Made by a program: the position numbers and the translations under genes | Part shown: positions 32,049-40,732 of the stretch, one piece after another | How positions within the stretch are numbered: position 1 is the stretch's first letter | How the letters are laid out: each line of letters opens with the position of its first letter | Notes under the pieces: generated by a model | Seen by the model: only the letters and a program-made list of their open reading frames with translations | Databases searched by the model: none | Told to the model about the DNA's origin: nothing | Origin: Pedosphaera parvula Ellin514 | Lineage (GTDB): Bacteria; Verrucomicrobiota; Verrucomicrobiia; Limisphaerales; Pedosphaeraceae | DNA: 64,000 bases | NCBI RefSeq assembly: GCF_000172555.1 | Contig: NZ_ABOX02000014.1 | Span: 89,563-153,562, forward strand | Direction of reading: 5' to 3'

Positions 32049-35000
32049 ATGAAATCATTAGCCAAATATCTGGGTGTTGCACTGGGAATGGCGCTTCTTG
32101 CCGCCGGCACTTCCCTTCCGGCTGAGACCACTGTCCCCAAGGCGGAGGACGCTGCAGCTCAAATTTCCCAGTATCATCTCTTTGAGGCCCCCATTCTCTG
32201 GGTGGGCGAGCAGCCGCCCGCGCCCAATGAGACACAGGAGCTCTGGAATAGCCTCCAAACCCTGGCGCGAGTGAAGCCCGAAGAGCGCTTTGGTGTGCTC
32301 CAGGAGTTTGTAAAGCAATATCCCGATTCCGCCTGGACCCCGTCCATGCAAGCCCTATTGGCCCGCTATTACCGCAACAACGGGCATTACAGCCTGGCTT
32401 TGGAACATTGGGAGAAGGCCTGGGCTGTCACCAAAAAAATGGAGGGCAATGGCAAGCGGGTGGCCGATTACACGCTGGCCAATTGGACGGAACTGTTGAC
32501 CAGCCTGGGAAGGGTGGAGCGGTTGACTGAAATCTATGCCGAAACCAAGGGGCGGCGACTGGACCGCGGGCCGCTGCAACAGTTATTCAACTCCAACTAC
32601 GAAGCCTTCCGGGTAATGGCCAACAACTCGGGCCGCTCCTACCGCTGTGGCTCACTGGCGCTGTGGAATGTGGGGAAGGAACTCAAGGGCAAGGAGTTCA
32701 AGGGCTACGAACTCGTGGGCATGGCTTCACCGGAAACCGGCTTCTCCCTTTCCAAACTGGGTGAACTTTCCCAGAAGTATGAACTGGATCTGGTGCCGGC
32801 CCAGCGTGTGGAAGGAGAGGAACTCGTGGTGCCCTCCGTGGTCCATTTGAAGCAGAACCACTACGCCTCCATCCTGGCCAAAAGAGGGGATAAGTACAAG
32901 GTCACCGACCCGACCTTTGGCCATGAGCAATGGCTCAGCAGTGAGGCCATCAATGCCGAAGCTAGCGGTTTCTTCCTCCTGAGCAGCAACAAACTCTCCC
33001 CGAGTTATCATCAATTGGCTGCCCTGGATGCCAGCAAGATCTTCGGCAAAGGCGCTCCCAATACCTTTAATTCCACCAATAGTGGCCCTCCCTGTACCAA
33101 TCCTTGTCCTGCATGCTGTCCAGGACCAGGTAATGGACCAGGACCAGGTAATGGACCAGGGCCAGGTAATGGACCAGGGCCAGGACACGGACCAGGACCA
33201 GGTCACGGACCAAGTGCAGGACCAAGCCCCCAAAATGGGTGCCCCACTTGTACGAAGTTGAGTGACAATGACGCGGCCAGCCACATTGAACTGGCCAGCG
33301 GCATCGGCATGCCCATCTGGTGGGTGTCCGAACCCTATGAATCGGTCTGGATGCAGGATGAGCCTCTGGGTTATCAGCCCGCCAAAGGGCCACGGGTCTC
33401 CTTCACCATGTTCTATAAACAACGCGATACCCGGCCGCAACTGCCTTATTTCTTCAGCCTGGGACCGAGCTGGAACTCCGCCCTCATGTCGCGCATTGAA
33501 TACAGTCCCACTGGCTACTGGCCGGATGAGTCCTCCAAACTCTATGTGGCGGGAGGAGGGGAACTGACCTTCAAGGCCAGCGACACGGAAAACTTTATGA
33601 CCTCCTACTTCACCACCGAACAGATGCAATTCCAGACTAATGGAGCGGGGGTAATCACCAATTTTGCCATGCTCTACCCGAATGGTAGCGTGGACAATTA
33701 CGGACTCATTCTCAGCAATTTTGGCCCGGCCAACACCGCCTTCATCACGCAAAAGGTGGACGCGTCGGGTAACCATATCAGCTACTACTATGATTATTTG
33801 GATGATGCCATGACAGGCCATGTGCGCCTGAACTATCTCGTGGATGGAGATGGTAAGACCAACTACGTGCGCTATGCCGATCCCAGCTACCCCAATCAGA
33901 TCACCTCCATGGAGGATGCCTACGGGCGGACCAATTATCTGGCCTATGACGATGTCAATGGCGGCTTCCTCACCAACACCACTGATGTGATCGGCATGAG
34001 TAGCAGTTTCCTCTACGATGACAATGGTTCCATCACCAACCTGACCACACCATACGGTACCACGAGCTTCCAGCTCGACTCGATCGCTTTCATGCTTGAG
34101 GGCTATTTTAATCGCTCGGTCCTCGTTACCGAGCCTAATGCTGCCCAGCAGCTTTTCCTCTACCGGGATTATGCGCCAGATTTTCCTTTCGACATTCCGG
34201 CGGAGTTGGTTCCCACCAACTGGCCCAATACCTATGAAACCAGTTACTACTACTATCGCAACAGCTTTCACTGGAACCGGCTGCAGTACAAGAACATTTC
34301 TGCTGCCGGTCTAGCCAGCCTGGCGGATCCCACCCTTGGGGATCTGCCGCTCGCCGACTATAAAAAGGCGGAAATGAAGCACTGGCTGCATGAGACTCTT
34401 GCAAGCATTAGTGACACCATCAGCTGGGTAAGGTCCCCGAGCCCGGATGCGGAGGGAACCGTTGATGGCCAGTTTACTTTCTACGACTATCCAGGCAAAG
34501 AGCCAGTTCTCCCCATCTTGGTGGGCACCAGCAAACTGCCTTCCCGGATTGGACAAGTGCTGCCCGACGGTTCTACTTCCTATACCGAGTATGATCGCAA
34601 TCAATGGGGTTATCCCACCAACATCCTCTCCAGCTACACCCTGGCTGATGGTACCATTGGTACCCGGACCAACCAGTACGTGTATGACAGCAACGGCCAG
34701 GATCTGCTGCAGGAAATCGGGCCCAGTGGTGAAATTCTAAACGCCTATAATTACGATACCAATCATCAGGTGCTGCGTTGGACCAATGCCGTGAATGAAA
34801 TCACGACCTACACCTACAACGCTGCCTATCAGCTCATCAATACAAAGACCCCTGCAGGTCTCAACATTACCAACATTTACGATGCAAATGGACTGCTCGT
34901 GAACAATATTGAAGTCGAAATCAATAAGACCAATTCCTACACGTATGACTTGACTCTGGTGAAAACACATACGGATGAGCGTGGGCTTACCACCACCAAC

Positions 35001-37796
35001 CTCTATGATGCCCTGCAGCGCATCACGAACAGCAGCGATCCCCGTGGGGCCATCAAATACACCTATAACAAACTGGATCTCGTGAGAGTTGTGGACCGCA
35101 TGGGCTTCACCAACTCCTATGGCTACAACTCCCTGCGCCAACAGACCGCCTGGACCAATGCCTTAGGGAAGGTGACCATCTTCGATTACTGTGATTGCGG
35201 GGCTTTAAGCGGCATTCAGGATGCCCTGGGCAACTGGACGCATTACTATTATGACAATGCGAGCCGTTTGATTGCCACTGTTCTGGCTGATAACAGCAGT
35301 CTGACCAACAATTACAACCTGATGAATCAATTGACCAACACGGTCGACAATGCCAGCCACAGCGAAACCAACTGGTTCAATAACCAGGGCCTAAAATATG
35401 CTGTCAGCAACTACTTCGGCCGGGTGCAAACGCTCGCCTTTGATCTGCGGGACCGGGCCACCAACATCGTCGATGCCAATGGCGTCTTGGTGGACATTCT
35501 GTATGACAACTTGAATCGTCCAACCAAGCGCACCTATCCCGATAGCGGAAAGGAGTCGCTTGCCTACTCCGTCAAAGGCTTGGCTTATTACACCAATCAA
35601 ATCAATGAAGTCACCTCTTATGGTTATGATGTTGCCGGGCGCAAGACCTCGGAAACCAATGCCAACACAGAATTCACTCTCTTTTCCTATAAGCCTTCAG
35701 GCGACCTCCAGACCTTGACTGACGGCAAGGGCCAGATCACCACTTGGAACTATGACCTCTATGGCTCTGTGTCCAACAAACTCGATCAGTTGGGTAATGT
35801 CATTCTCATCTACCGCTATGACGCCAACCAGCGGTTTACCAATCGCTGGAGCGCTGAAAAGCTCAACACCTACTACGGCTACGATGCCGTGGGCAACCTG
35901 ACCAATGTGACCTATCCCGTAAGCCCGGCCATCTCGCTCGCCTACGATGCAGTTAACCACCTGACCAACATGGTTGACGCCGTGGGAACTACCAAGTTTG
36001 GCTATACAGCCGTGGGCGATCTGCTCAGTGAAGATGGTCCGTGGAGTAATGACACCCTTACCTATGGTTATACCGTCCGCCAGCGCACCAGCCTGGGCCT
36101 GCAACAACCCAGCGCCTCGGACTGGTTCCAAACTTATGCCTACGATGGAGCGAGACGCTTAACCAACACGACTTCTCCCGCCGGAGCATTTGGTTATCAA
36201 TATGGTTCGGGCCAGCCCAATTCCCCGTCCCTCTTGGTGCAAAAGCTCCTGCTTCCCAATGGCGCCTACATCACCAATACTTATGGCACCGATGGCATGG
36301 CCCGGTTGGAAGGCACCTGGCTCAACAACAGTACCAACGGCACCTTAAATTCGCATACCTATTTCTATGACCTGGCTGGAGAGCGCACGAATCAGGTCCA
36401 CACGGGTCTTACCAATATCTACAAGTATGACAATGTCGGGCAACTCATCAGTGCCAAAGGGTCGAGCGTCAAGTATAATGAGCAGTTTGGCTACGGTTAC
36501 GATGCTGCCCACAATCTAATTCGGCGCACCAATGATGCCCTGGTGCAAACCTTTGGTGTCAATTCCTTGAATGAATTGACCAATGTCATCCGCGATACCA
36601 ACACGACCTTGACCGTCATCGGCACCACCGGGTCTCCGGCCACTAATGTCACCGTGAATGGGTCGCCAGCCCTCCGCTACGTGGACTCCACCTTTGCCCA
36701 GCGTGGTCTGCATCCGGTCGATGGCAACAACACCTACACCGCCATTGCCTATGATAGCCTGGGCCGCATCGATACCAACTCGGTGACGGTCTACCTGCCC
36801 GTCACCGCCACTTATCTCTATGACCAGAATGGCAACCTGATTGGCGATGGAAAACGCACTTTTGATTACGATGATGAAAATCAACTCATCCGCGTCACCG
36901 TGACCAACGCCTGGAAGAGCGAGTTCACCTACGATGGCAAGTTCCGTCGTCGTATCCGCAAGGAGTTTATCTGGCAGGGCAGCGCTTGGTCGCAAACTAA
37001 TGAAGTGCACTACGTCTATGATGGCAATCTAGTCATCCAGGAACGGGATGCCAATAATCTCCTTCTTGTTACCTATACACGGGGAAATGATTTAAGCGGA
37101 AAATTACAAAAAGCTGGGGGTATCGGTGGATTATTGGCCCGCAACGATAGCGCCTCTCAGCAGAACGCTTTCTACCATGCTGATGGAAATGGAAATATAA
37201 CCGCCCTCATCAATGCCCAACAGGTCATCGTTGCAAAATATTTGTATGATCCATTCGGGAATATTCTTTCCAAATCCGGCCCCTTGGCGGAAGCCAATCT
37301 CTACCAGTTCTCAAGCAAAGAGTTCCATCAGAATTCTGGACTGGTTTGCTATCTTCATCGGTACTATGATCCTAATTTGCAAAGATGGCTAACTAGGGAT
37401 CCGTTGGGTGAGTTGGGAGGCTATAATCTTTATCAATTCGTGGGTAACGATCCTATGGAAGGAGTTGATCCATTCGGTCTTGCAAGATGGTTTCCGCCGA
37501 TTAGACTGCCTCTCCCCGTAGTTGGCGCGATGGGCGGTCTGGCAGCCCTTTTGGGTTCGGCGGGTTCTATTACGATGAGCTTGTGTCCGGGTAATACTTG
37601 TCATCAAGGCACGTGCGTGGCTTGCTGCACTGCAGGTTTGGCGATTGGAACGGCTGGCGTCGTTACGGGAGTTGCATTGTTAGAGTCTACTGGTGTGGGG
37701 GCAATTGTGGGTATCCTTGCTGGGGCTGCCGCACAAGCGGATTTACTCATCAGCTACAATAGCTGTATATCTGCGTGCAAGAGTAAGGCTCCGTAA
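32049..37796 (+). CDS. Rhs/YD-repeat protein with N-terminal C39-peptidase-like domain
   Basis: A 1915-residue exported protein. A signal peptide (LGVALGMALLAAGTSLPAE) is followed by helical TPR-like segments (~60-185) and a papain-like C39 domain. That domain has Cys in SYRCGSLALWNVGKEL (~200), His in KQNHYASILAKRG (~270) and Asp in KVTDPTFGHEQWLS (~288). A GPGPGN linker (~357-395) leads to YD/Rhs repeats (~430-1800). The Rhs core ends with YYDPNLQRWLTRDPLGELGG and NDPMEGVDPFGL. A variable ~95-residue tip follows (hydrophobic Gly/Ala segments and a Cys-rich CPGNTCHQGTCVACC). This is the polymorphic-toxin layout: a YD cage with a cargo domain at the C-terminus. The next gene is a small membrane protein. 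Confidence 0.92.
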   Translation: MKSLAKYLGVALGMALLAAGTSLPAETTVPKAEDAAAQISQYHLFEAPILWVGEQPPAPNETQELWNSLQTLARVKPEERFGVLQEFVKQYPDSAWTPSMQALLARYYRNNGHYSLALEHWEKAWAVTKKMEGNGKRVADYTLANWTELLTSLGRVERLTEIYAETKGRRLDRGPLQQLFNSNYEAFRVMANNSGRSYRCGSLALWNVGKELKGKEFKGYELVGMASPETGFSLSKLGELSQKYELDLVPAQRVEGEELVVPSVVHLKQNHYASILAKRGDKYKVTDPTFGHEQWLSSEAINAEASGFFLLSSNKLSPSYHQLAALDASKIFGKGAPNTFNSTNSGPPCTNPCPACCPGPGNGPGPGNGPGPGNGPGPGHGPGPGHGPSAGPSPQNGCPTCTKLSDNDAASHIELASGIGMPIWWVSEPYESVWMQDEPLGYQPAKGPRVSFTMFYKQRDTRPQLPYFFSLGPSWNSALMSRIEYSPTGYWPDESSKLYVAGGGELTFKASDTENFMTSYFTTEQMQFQTNGAGVITNFAMLYPNGSVDNYGLILSNFGPANTAFITQKVDASGNHISYYYDYLDDAMTGHVRLNYLVDGDGKTNYVRYADPSYPNQITSMEDAYGRTNYLAYDDVNGGFLTNTTDVIGMSSSFLYDDNGSITNLTTPYGTTSFQLDSIAFMLEGYFNRSVLVTEPNAAQQLFLYRDYAPDFPFDIPAELVPTNWPNTYETSYYYYRNSFHWNRLQYKNISAAGLASLADPTLGDLPLADYKKAEMKHWLHETLASISDTISWVRSPSPDAEGTVDGQFTFYDYPGKEPVLPILVGTSKLPSRIGQVLPDGSTSYTEYDRNQWGYPTNILSSYTLADGTIGTRTNQYVYDSNGQDLLQEIGPSGEILNAYNYDTNHQVLRWTNAVNEITTYTYNAAYQLINTKTPAGLNITNIYDANGLLVNNIEVEINKTNSYTYDLTLVKTHTDERGLTTTNLYDALQRITNSSDPRGAIKYTYNKLDLVRVVDRMGFTNSYGYNSLRQQTAWTNALGKVTIFDYCDCGALSGIQDALGNWTHYYYDNASRLIATVLADNSSLTNNYNLMNQLTNTVDNASHSETNWFNNQGLKYAVSNYFGRVQTLAFDLRDRATNIVDANGVLVDILYDNLNRPTKRTYPDSGKESLAYSVKGLAYYTNQINEVTSYGYDVAGRKTSETNANTEFTLFSYKPSGDLQTLTDGKGQITTWNYDLYGSVSNKLDQLGNVILIYRYDANQRFTNRWSAEKLNTYYGYDAVGNLTNVTYPVSPAISLAYDAVNHLTNMVDAVGTTKFGYTAVGDLLSEDGPWSNDTLTYGYTVRQRTSLGLQQPSASDWFQTYAYDGARRLTNTTSPAGAFGYQYGSGQPNSPSLLVQKLLLPNGAYITNTYGTDGMARLEGTWLNNSTNGTLNSHTYFYDLAGERTNQVHTGLTNIYKYDNVGQLISAKGSSVKYNEQFGYGYDAAHNLIRRTNDALVQTFGVNSLNELTNVIRDTNTTLTVIGTTGSPATNVTVNGSPALRYVDSTFAQRGLHPVDGNNTYTAIAYDSLGRIDTNSVTVYLPVTATYLYDQNGNLIGDGKRTFDYDDENQLIRVTVTNAWKSEFTYDGKFRRRIRKEFIWQGSAWSQTNEVHYVYDGNLVIQERDANNLLLVTYTRGNDLSGKLQKAGGIGGLLARNDSASQQNAFYHADGNGNITALINAQQVIVAKYLYDPFGNILSKSGPLAEANLYQFSSKEFHQNSGLVCYLHRYYDPNLQRWLTRDPLGELGGYNLYQFVGNDPMEGVDPFGLARWFPPIRLPLPVVGAMGGLAALLGSAGSITMSLCPGNTCHQGTCVACCTAGLAIGTAGVVTGVALLESTGVGAIVGILAGAAAQADLLISYNSCISACKSKAP
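33120..33228 (+). repeat. In-gene GPGPGN tandem repeat
   Basis: About five copies of an 18-bp unit (GGACCAGGACCAGGTAAT and variants with GGGCCA or CACGGA) encode GPGPGN/GPGPGH linkers in the Rhs gene. The units differ by synonymous and N-to-H changes. The repeat number is prone to change. Confidence 0.85.
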
Positions 37797-37808
37797 TAGG
37801 ATTTTCTT

Positions 37809-38066
37809 GTGACTTGGCATACTATATTCGTAGTGCTGGGATTGCTTTGCTCTCTCAGCAGCTTTATCATATATTCTTACCAATCAAAAAGGTGGAAAAG
37901 AGTCTTTATTGCGATCTTTTCCGTCGTGCCATGCATTGTATGGCAGCTTACCGTTCAGCCTGTAACTTCATATGCATTCATGGTAGGAGGATGCGCCATA
38001 CTTGTAATCTTATTTATCGATCAAAGGTGTCAGTCCAGCGATAAAAATCAGCCCCGTAACCGATAG
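37809..38066 (+). CDS. Small membrane protein, possible Rhs immunity protein
   Basis: A GTG-started frame of 85 codons begins 12 bases after the Rhs stop. It has three hydrophobic segments: TIFVVLGLLCSLSSFIIYSY, VFIAIFSVVPCIVWQL and YAFMVGGCAILVILFID, ending in a charged tail. No ribosome-binding site is evident, suggesting coupling to Rhs translation. No family is recognised. Position and topology fit an immunity protein against a membrane-acting C-terminal tip, but this is inference. Confidence 0.55.
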   Translation: MTWHTIFVVLGLLCSLSSFIIYSYQSKRWKRVFIAIFSVVPCIVWQLTVQPVTSYAFMVGGCAILVILFIDQRCQSSDKNQPRNR

Positions 38067-38236
38067 CGTCACTCACATGGATATAAGATGTTGTTGTCGG
38101 CAAAAGGTCGGCCCTTAGCATTTACACTAAATCTACCGCAAAATGCTGTCCTCCACACAAGCCGAGAGAATTGCGCCTCAATTACACTGTGGCATCCATT
38201 TCTTGCATGTGGCAGGATCATATAATAACAAGCTTG

Positions 38237-38794
38237 ATGAGCATTAAAGTAACTTCTGCTGAGAACTCCAAAAATTCCTTTAAAGATCCAGCAGTCATCT
38301 TATCTTTGTTGGTGGTGGGAATTTTATATGCCAATCTCTCCGTCATCTTCAACTCCTCCATTCAATCATTTCGCATCCCAATTTTCCCTCTGCCTGAATC
38401 AGCGCAAGACCCCTTTCAAATCTTTGGGGTCTTTTCCTATTACGAGACCAACAACTCGCAGCTGACCATTTGGGGGCAGGCCACCAATCCCGAGACTGGC
38501 GAGTTTTACTGGAAACAATTGCCATCCGATGATTATTTTCCTTTCGCACGCGGTGATCAGAACAGTCGCATGTGGGCCAACCGCCAATACAGGCTTCCCG
38601 ACCACCAGAAGCATAACGATGCCTGGCAGTTCATGGGCCGGCGGATCAAGGATCGCTACAATCAACTCCATCCAAAGGACTGCCTTGCCAAGGTCGGTCT
38701 CCAGTCGCTAACCTGGCCGAGAAGTGCCGACGGTTTTTATGCCCAGCAAACAGCCAAGGGAGCGGAAAGACATTTCTGGATCATCGCCGAATGA
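38237..38794 (+). CDS. Single-pass membrane protein preceding an HTTM protein
   Basis: Start chosen at 38237 (MSIKVTSAENSKNSFKDPAV); the frame opens at 38171. One N-terminal transmembrane helix (VILSLLVVGILYANLSVIF) is followed by a ~150-residue soluble domain with DPFQIFGVFSYYETNNSQLT, GQATNPETGEFYWKQL and HNDAWQFMGRRIKDRY. In other bacteria HTTM proteins are paired with a membrane-anchored partner (SdpA-like or DUF5819-like); this gene's position, 8 bases before the HTTM start, fits that role. No enzymatic motif is seen. Confidence 0.6.
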   Translation: MSIKVTSAENSKNSFKDPAVILSLLVVGILYANLSVIFNSSIQSFRIPIFPLPESAQDPFQIFGVFSYYETNNSQLTIWGQATNPETGEFYWKQLPSDDYFPFARGDQNSRMWANRQYRLPDHQKHNDAWQFMGRRIKDRYNQLHPKDCLAKVGLQSLTWPRSADGFYAQQTAKGAERHFWIIAE

Positions 38795-38801
38795 CCGTTC
38801 C

Positions 38802-39698
38802 ATGGGTCAGGTCCAGACGTTCAGAAGTGCCTGGAATCATTTCTGGTTCCGGAACGTGCCCCCGCATTCATTGGCGGCTTTCCGCATTCTCTTTGGCCTC
38901 TATCTGCTGGCTTACTTTCTTGCATTTGCCCCCAACGTGGAACTCCTGTTCTCCAACCACGGAGTCTACGCTCCTTACCTTCTGCCAGACCTTGGTCTGC
39001 CCGTATTCTGGGCCTGGCTCCTCTATCTATTCACCCTCCTCGTAATTTTCGGCTTCACTCTCGGCTATAAAACGCTTTTTCTAACACCCTTGGTGCTGTT
39101 GCTCTACTTCTATTATTTCACCCTGAACTTTGCCACCAACAATACCTCCTTCGATCGCCTCAACCTGATCCTGCTGGTAATCCTGTGCTTTGCCCGGCTC
39201 GATGGTGCCTGGGCGCTTGGCAAACGTGCCGTTCCCGGCAAAGGCAGAGAACCGGGCGTATCCATCTGGGCCATCCGCCTGATCACCATCCAAATGAGCT
39301 TTTTATATTTTGGCGCAGGATTCTGGAAGCTCATCAGCCCTTACTGGCACACCGGGGAGATGATGCACTGGACCCTGATCGGCCCCTGGGGAACGCCTCT
39401 GGCCTTTTCCTTTGTGCGCCTTAATCCTCCTGCTGGCCTGTTCACCCTCCTGACCTGGAGTGTGATCCTCTTGGAACTGACAATGCCCCTGATGCTATTC
39501 AATAAACGGCTTCAGGTTTACGCTTTTGCCGCAGGTTTCCTCTTCCATCTTTCCATCGCTGTGCTGCTGAACATCCCGGAATTTATGAATTGCGTCTGTG
39601 CTTACGTGCTCTTTGTAAATCCCGCTATGGTGCAGCGATATGGAAACGCTTTGTTCCAAAATCTTGGAAAGGTATTCACGAGGCTTGCTCACGAATAG
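38802..39698 (+). CDS. HTTM-domain (gamma-carboxylase-like) membrane protein
   Basis: Start chosen at 38802 (MGQVQTFRSAWNHFWFRNVP), eight bases after the previous stop; a longer frame overlaps that gene. The ~298-residue product has the HTTM fold: PHSLAAFRILFGLYLLAYFL, then LLFSNHGVYAPYLLPDLGLP and a long run of about eight hydrophobic helices. YFGAGFWKLISPYWHTGEMM and SVILLELTMPLMLFN are typical of the vitamin-K-dependent carboxylase-like/SdpB membrane region. It lacks the C-terminal carboxylase domain. The pair may process or export a peptide, but no substrate gene is recognised. Confidence 0.85.
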   Translation: MGQVQTFRSAWNHFWFRNVPPHSLAAFRILFGLYLLAYFLAFAPNVELLFSNHGVYAPYLLPDLGLPVFWAWLLYLFTLLVIFGFTLGYKTLFLTPLVLLLYFYYFTLNFATNNTSFDRLNLILLVILCFARLDGAWALGKRAVPGKGREPGVSIWAIRLITIQMSFLYFGAGFWKLISPYWHTGEMMHWTLIGPWGTPLAFSFVRLNPPAGLFTLLTWSVILLELTMPLMLFNKRLQVYAFAAGFLFHLSIAVLLNIPEFMNCVCAYVLFVNPAMVQRYGNALFQNLGKVFTRLAHE

Positions 39699-40135
39699 TG
39701 CCGTGCCAGCTTCGTTGACAGAGCGATTCATAAAGGGGTATGAACCGGAATGATGGGTTATGAATGACACGCCTAGATACGATGGCACTCATGCCAAAAA
39801 GGGCTCGCCCATTAGGGCATTGGGTCAAGAGATAAAAAGGTATCGTTCCCAATTATTTTTCTTTTGGGTTGCTTACGACTGCCAAGGAGCTGGTTTTCTT
39901 AAGTGCCAACTCGAACCCGTCATTTCAATTTTGATTCCGGACCCGCTTTCATTGAAGCGATCCGTTCAGTCACCCATCTGGTTCTAGCGCTGTTTGGGAA
40001 AGCTCGGGCTTTCCCTGGAGTGGAATGTTTTCATCCCACTCCGGCACCCAATCCGCCTTCTGGCGGATCCAGAAAACATTCAGTTCCGGTCCGTGTTCAT
40101 TCAGTTTTAAGGGGAGACCAGTCCGTACAACAAAA
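39699..40135. other. Intergenic region between HTTM and Cys-rich genes
   Basis: It holds a cluster of hairpins at 39996-40081 and the terminator described separately. A 75-codon plus frame at 39760 has no site or resemblance and is left out. Confidence 0.5.
39996..40081. repeat. Multi-hairpin intergenic element
   Basis: Three adjacent stems are visible: GGGAAAGC/GCTTTCCC around TCGG (39996-40015), GGAGTGGAATG/CATCCCACTCC around TTTT (40017-40042, one mismatch), and ATCCGCC/GGCGGAT around TTCT (40051-40068). A longer-range pair, GAATGTTTTC (40023-40032) with GAAAACATTC (40072-40081), could replace the second stem. The layout resembles REP/BIME-type elements. Confidence 0.6.
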
Positions 40136-40160
40136 ATGCCAGCAGGAAGTCTGCTGGCAT
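40132..40160 (-). terminator. Terminator of the Cys-rich protein gene
   Basis: A perfect 10-bp stem (ATGCCAGCAG with CTGCTGGCAT) around GAAGT at 40136-40160 is followed, on the minus strand, by a run of T residues (40136-40132). It lies about 20 bases after the stop codon. Confidence 0.85.
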
Positions 40161-40181
40161 GTGTAAAAAGTGACAGTTGAA

Positions 40182-40412
40182 TTACTTGGCAGGAGCGTCG
40201 GCCTTCTTTTCTTCCTTATGGCACTTCTTGCAGACCTTGCCTTCGGCAGCGGCCTTCTGGCAGCACTTATGGTCGCACTTCTTGCCCGCTTCAACGGTGG
40301 CTTCGCAGCAGCCCTTCTTGTCAGCCTTCTTGTCGTCGGCTTTGGCGATGGTGAGGGAAGCGAGGAGCGCGGCAGCGCAAACGGCAATGGTCAGGGACTT
40401 GATGAACTTCAT
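40182..40412 (-). CDS. Small secreted Cys/Lys-rich protein with CxxCH
   Basis: The 76-residue precursor has a signal peptide (FIKSLTIAVCAAALLASLTI) cleaved near AKADD. The ~50-residue mature chain has seven Cys in GCCEATVEAGKKCDHKCCQK and VCKKCHKEEKK, plus many Lys. VCKKCH is a CxxCH pattern, which in exported proteins can bind c-type heme; the CC pairs could instead chelate metal. The strong terminator indicates a monocistronic, probably abundant transcript. It is divergent from the GMC oxidoreductase gene. Confidence 0.75.
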   Translation of the reverse strand: MKFIKSLTIAVCAAALLASLTIAKADDKKADKKGCCEATVEAGKKCDHKCCQKAAAEGKVCKKCHKEEKKADAPAK

Positions 40413-40732
40413 ATGATTATTGAGAGTTATATTATTATCTTCTGTTCCAAATCTTCCCGGTATCGCGGCGACTCAGCCAGGATCCGGAAGGTATCGGATT
40501 AGGCGGGAATCTAGCGAGAACAGGGGGATTGTCCACAACTTTTTGATGTAATAGCATGTGCAATTAAGGCGAAAAAAGGGGCAAAACAAGGAAAGGGGAG
40601 GGCGTAGGACTACAAGCCAAGCGGGCGGGTCAAAAAAGGTGTCATCCGGCAAGCACTGAACCAATTACCGGGTTTGTGGTCCAAAGTTCGCCAGTATTGA
40701 CCGACGAAGGACTTACTGGTTGTAATAGTGTT
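40413..40732. other. Divergent promoter region, Cys-rich protein / GMC oxidoreductase
   Basis: This gap contains an A/T-rich segment near 40530-40580. No clear sigma-70 pair or RNA element was recognised. Confidence 0.4.

Noticed and set aside
33120..33228. Regular 18-bp repeats considered as a CRISPR array
   Set aside because: Units are contiguous, in frame and lack spacers; they encode a linker.
32727..34271. Minus-strand frame of 514 codons inside the Rhs gene
   Set aside because: It is a shadow of the YD-repeat codons; its tandem Trp-Ser-Trp stretch is the reverse of the GPGPGN repeat.
39760..39987. 75-codon plus-strand frame after the HTTM gene
   Set aside because: No site, no motif, and it runs up to the hairpin element.
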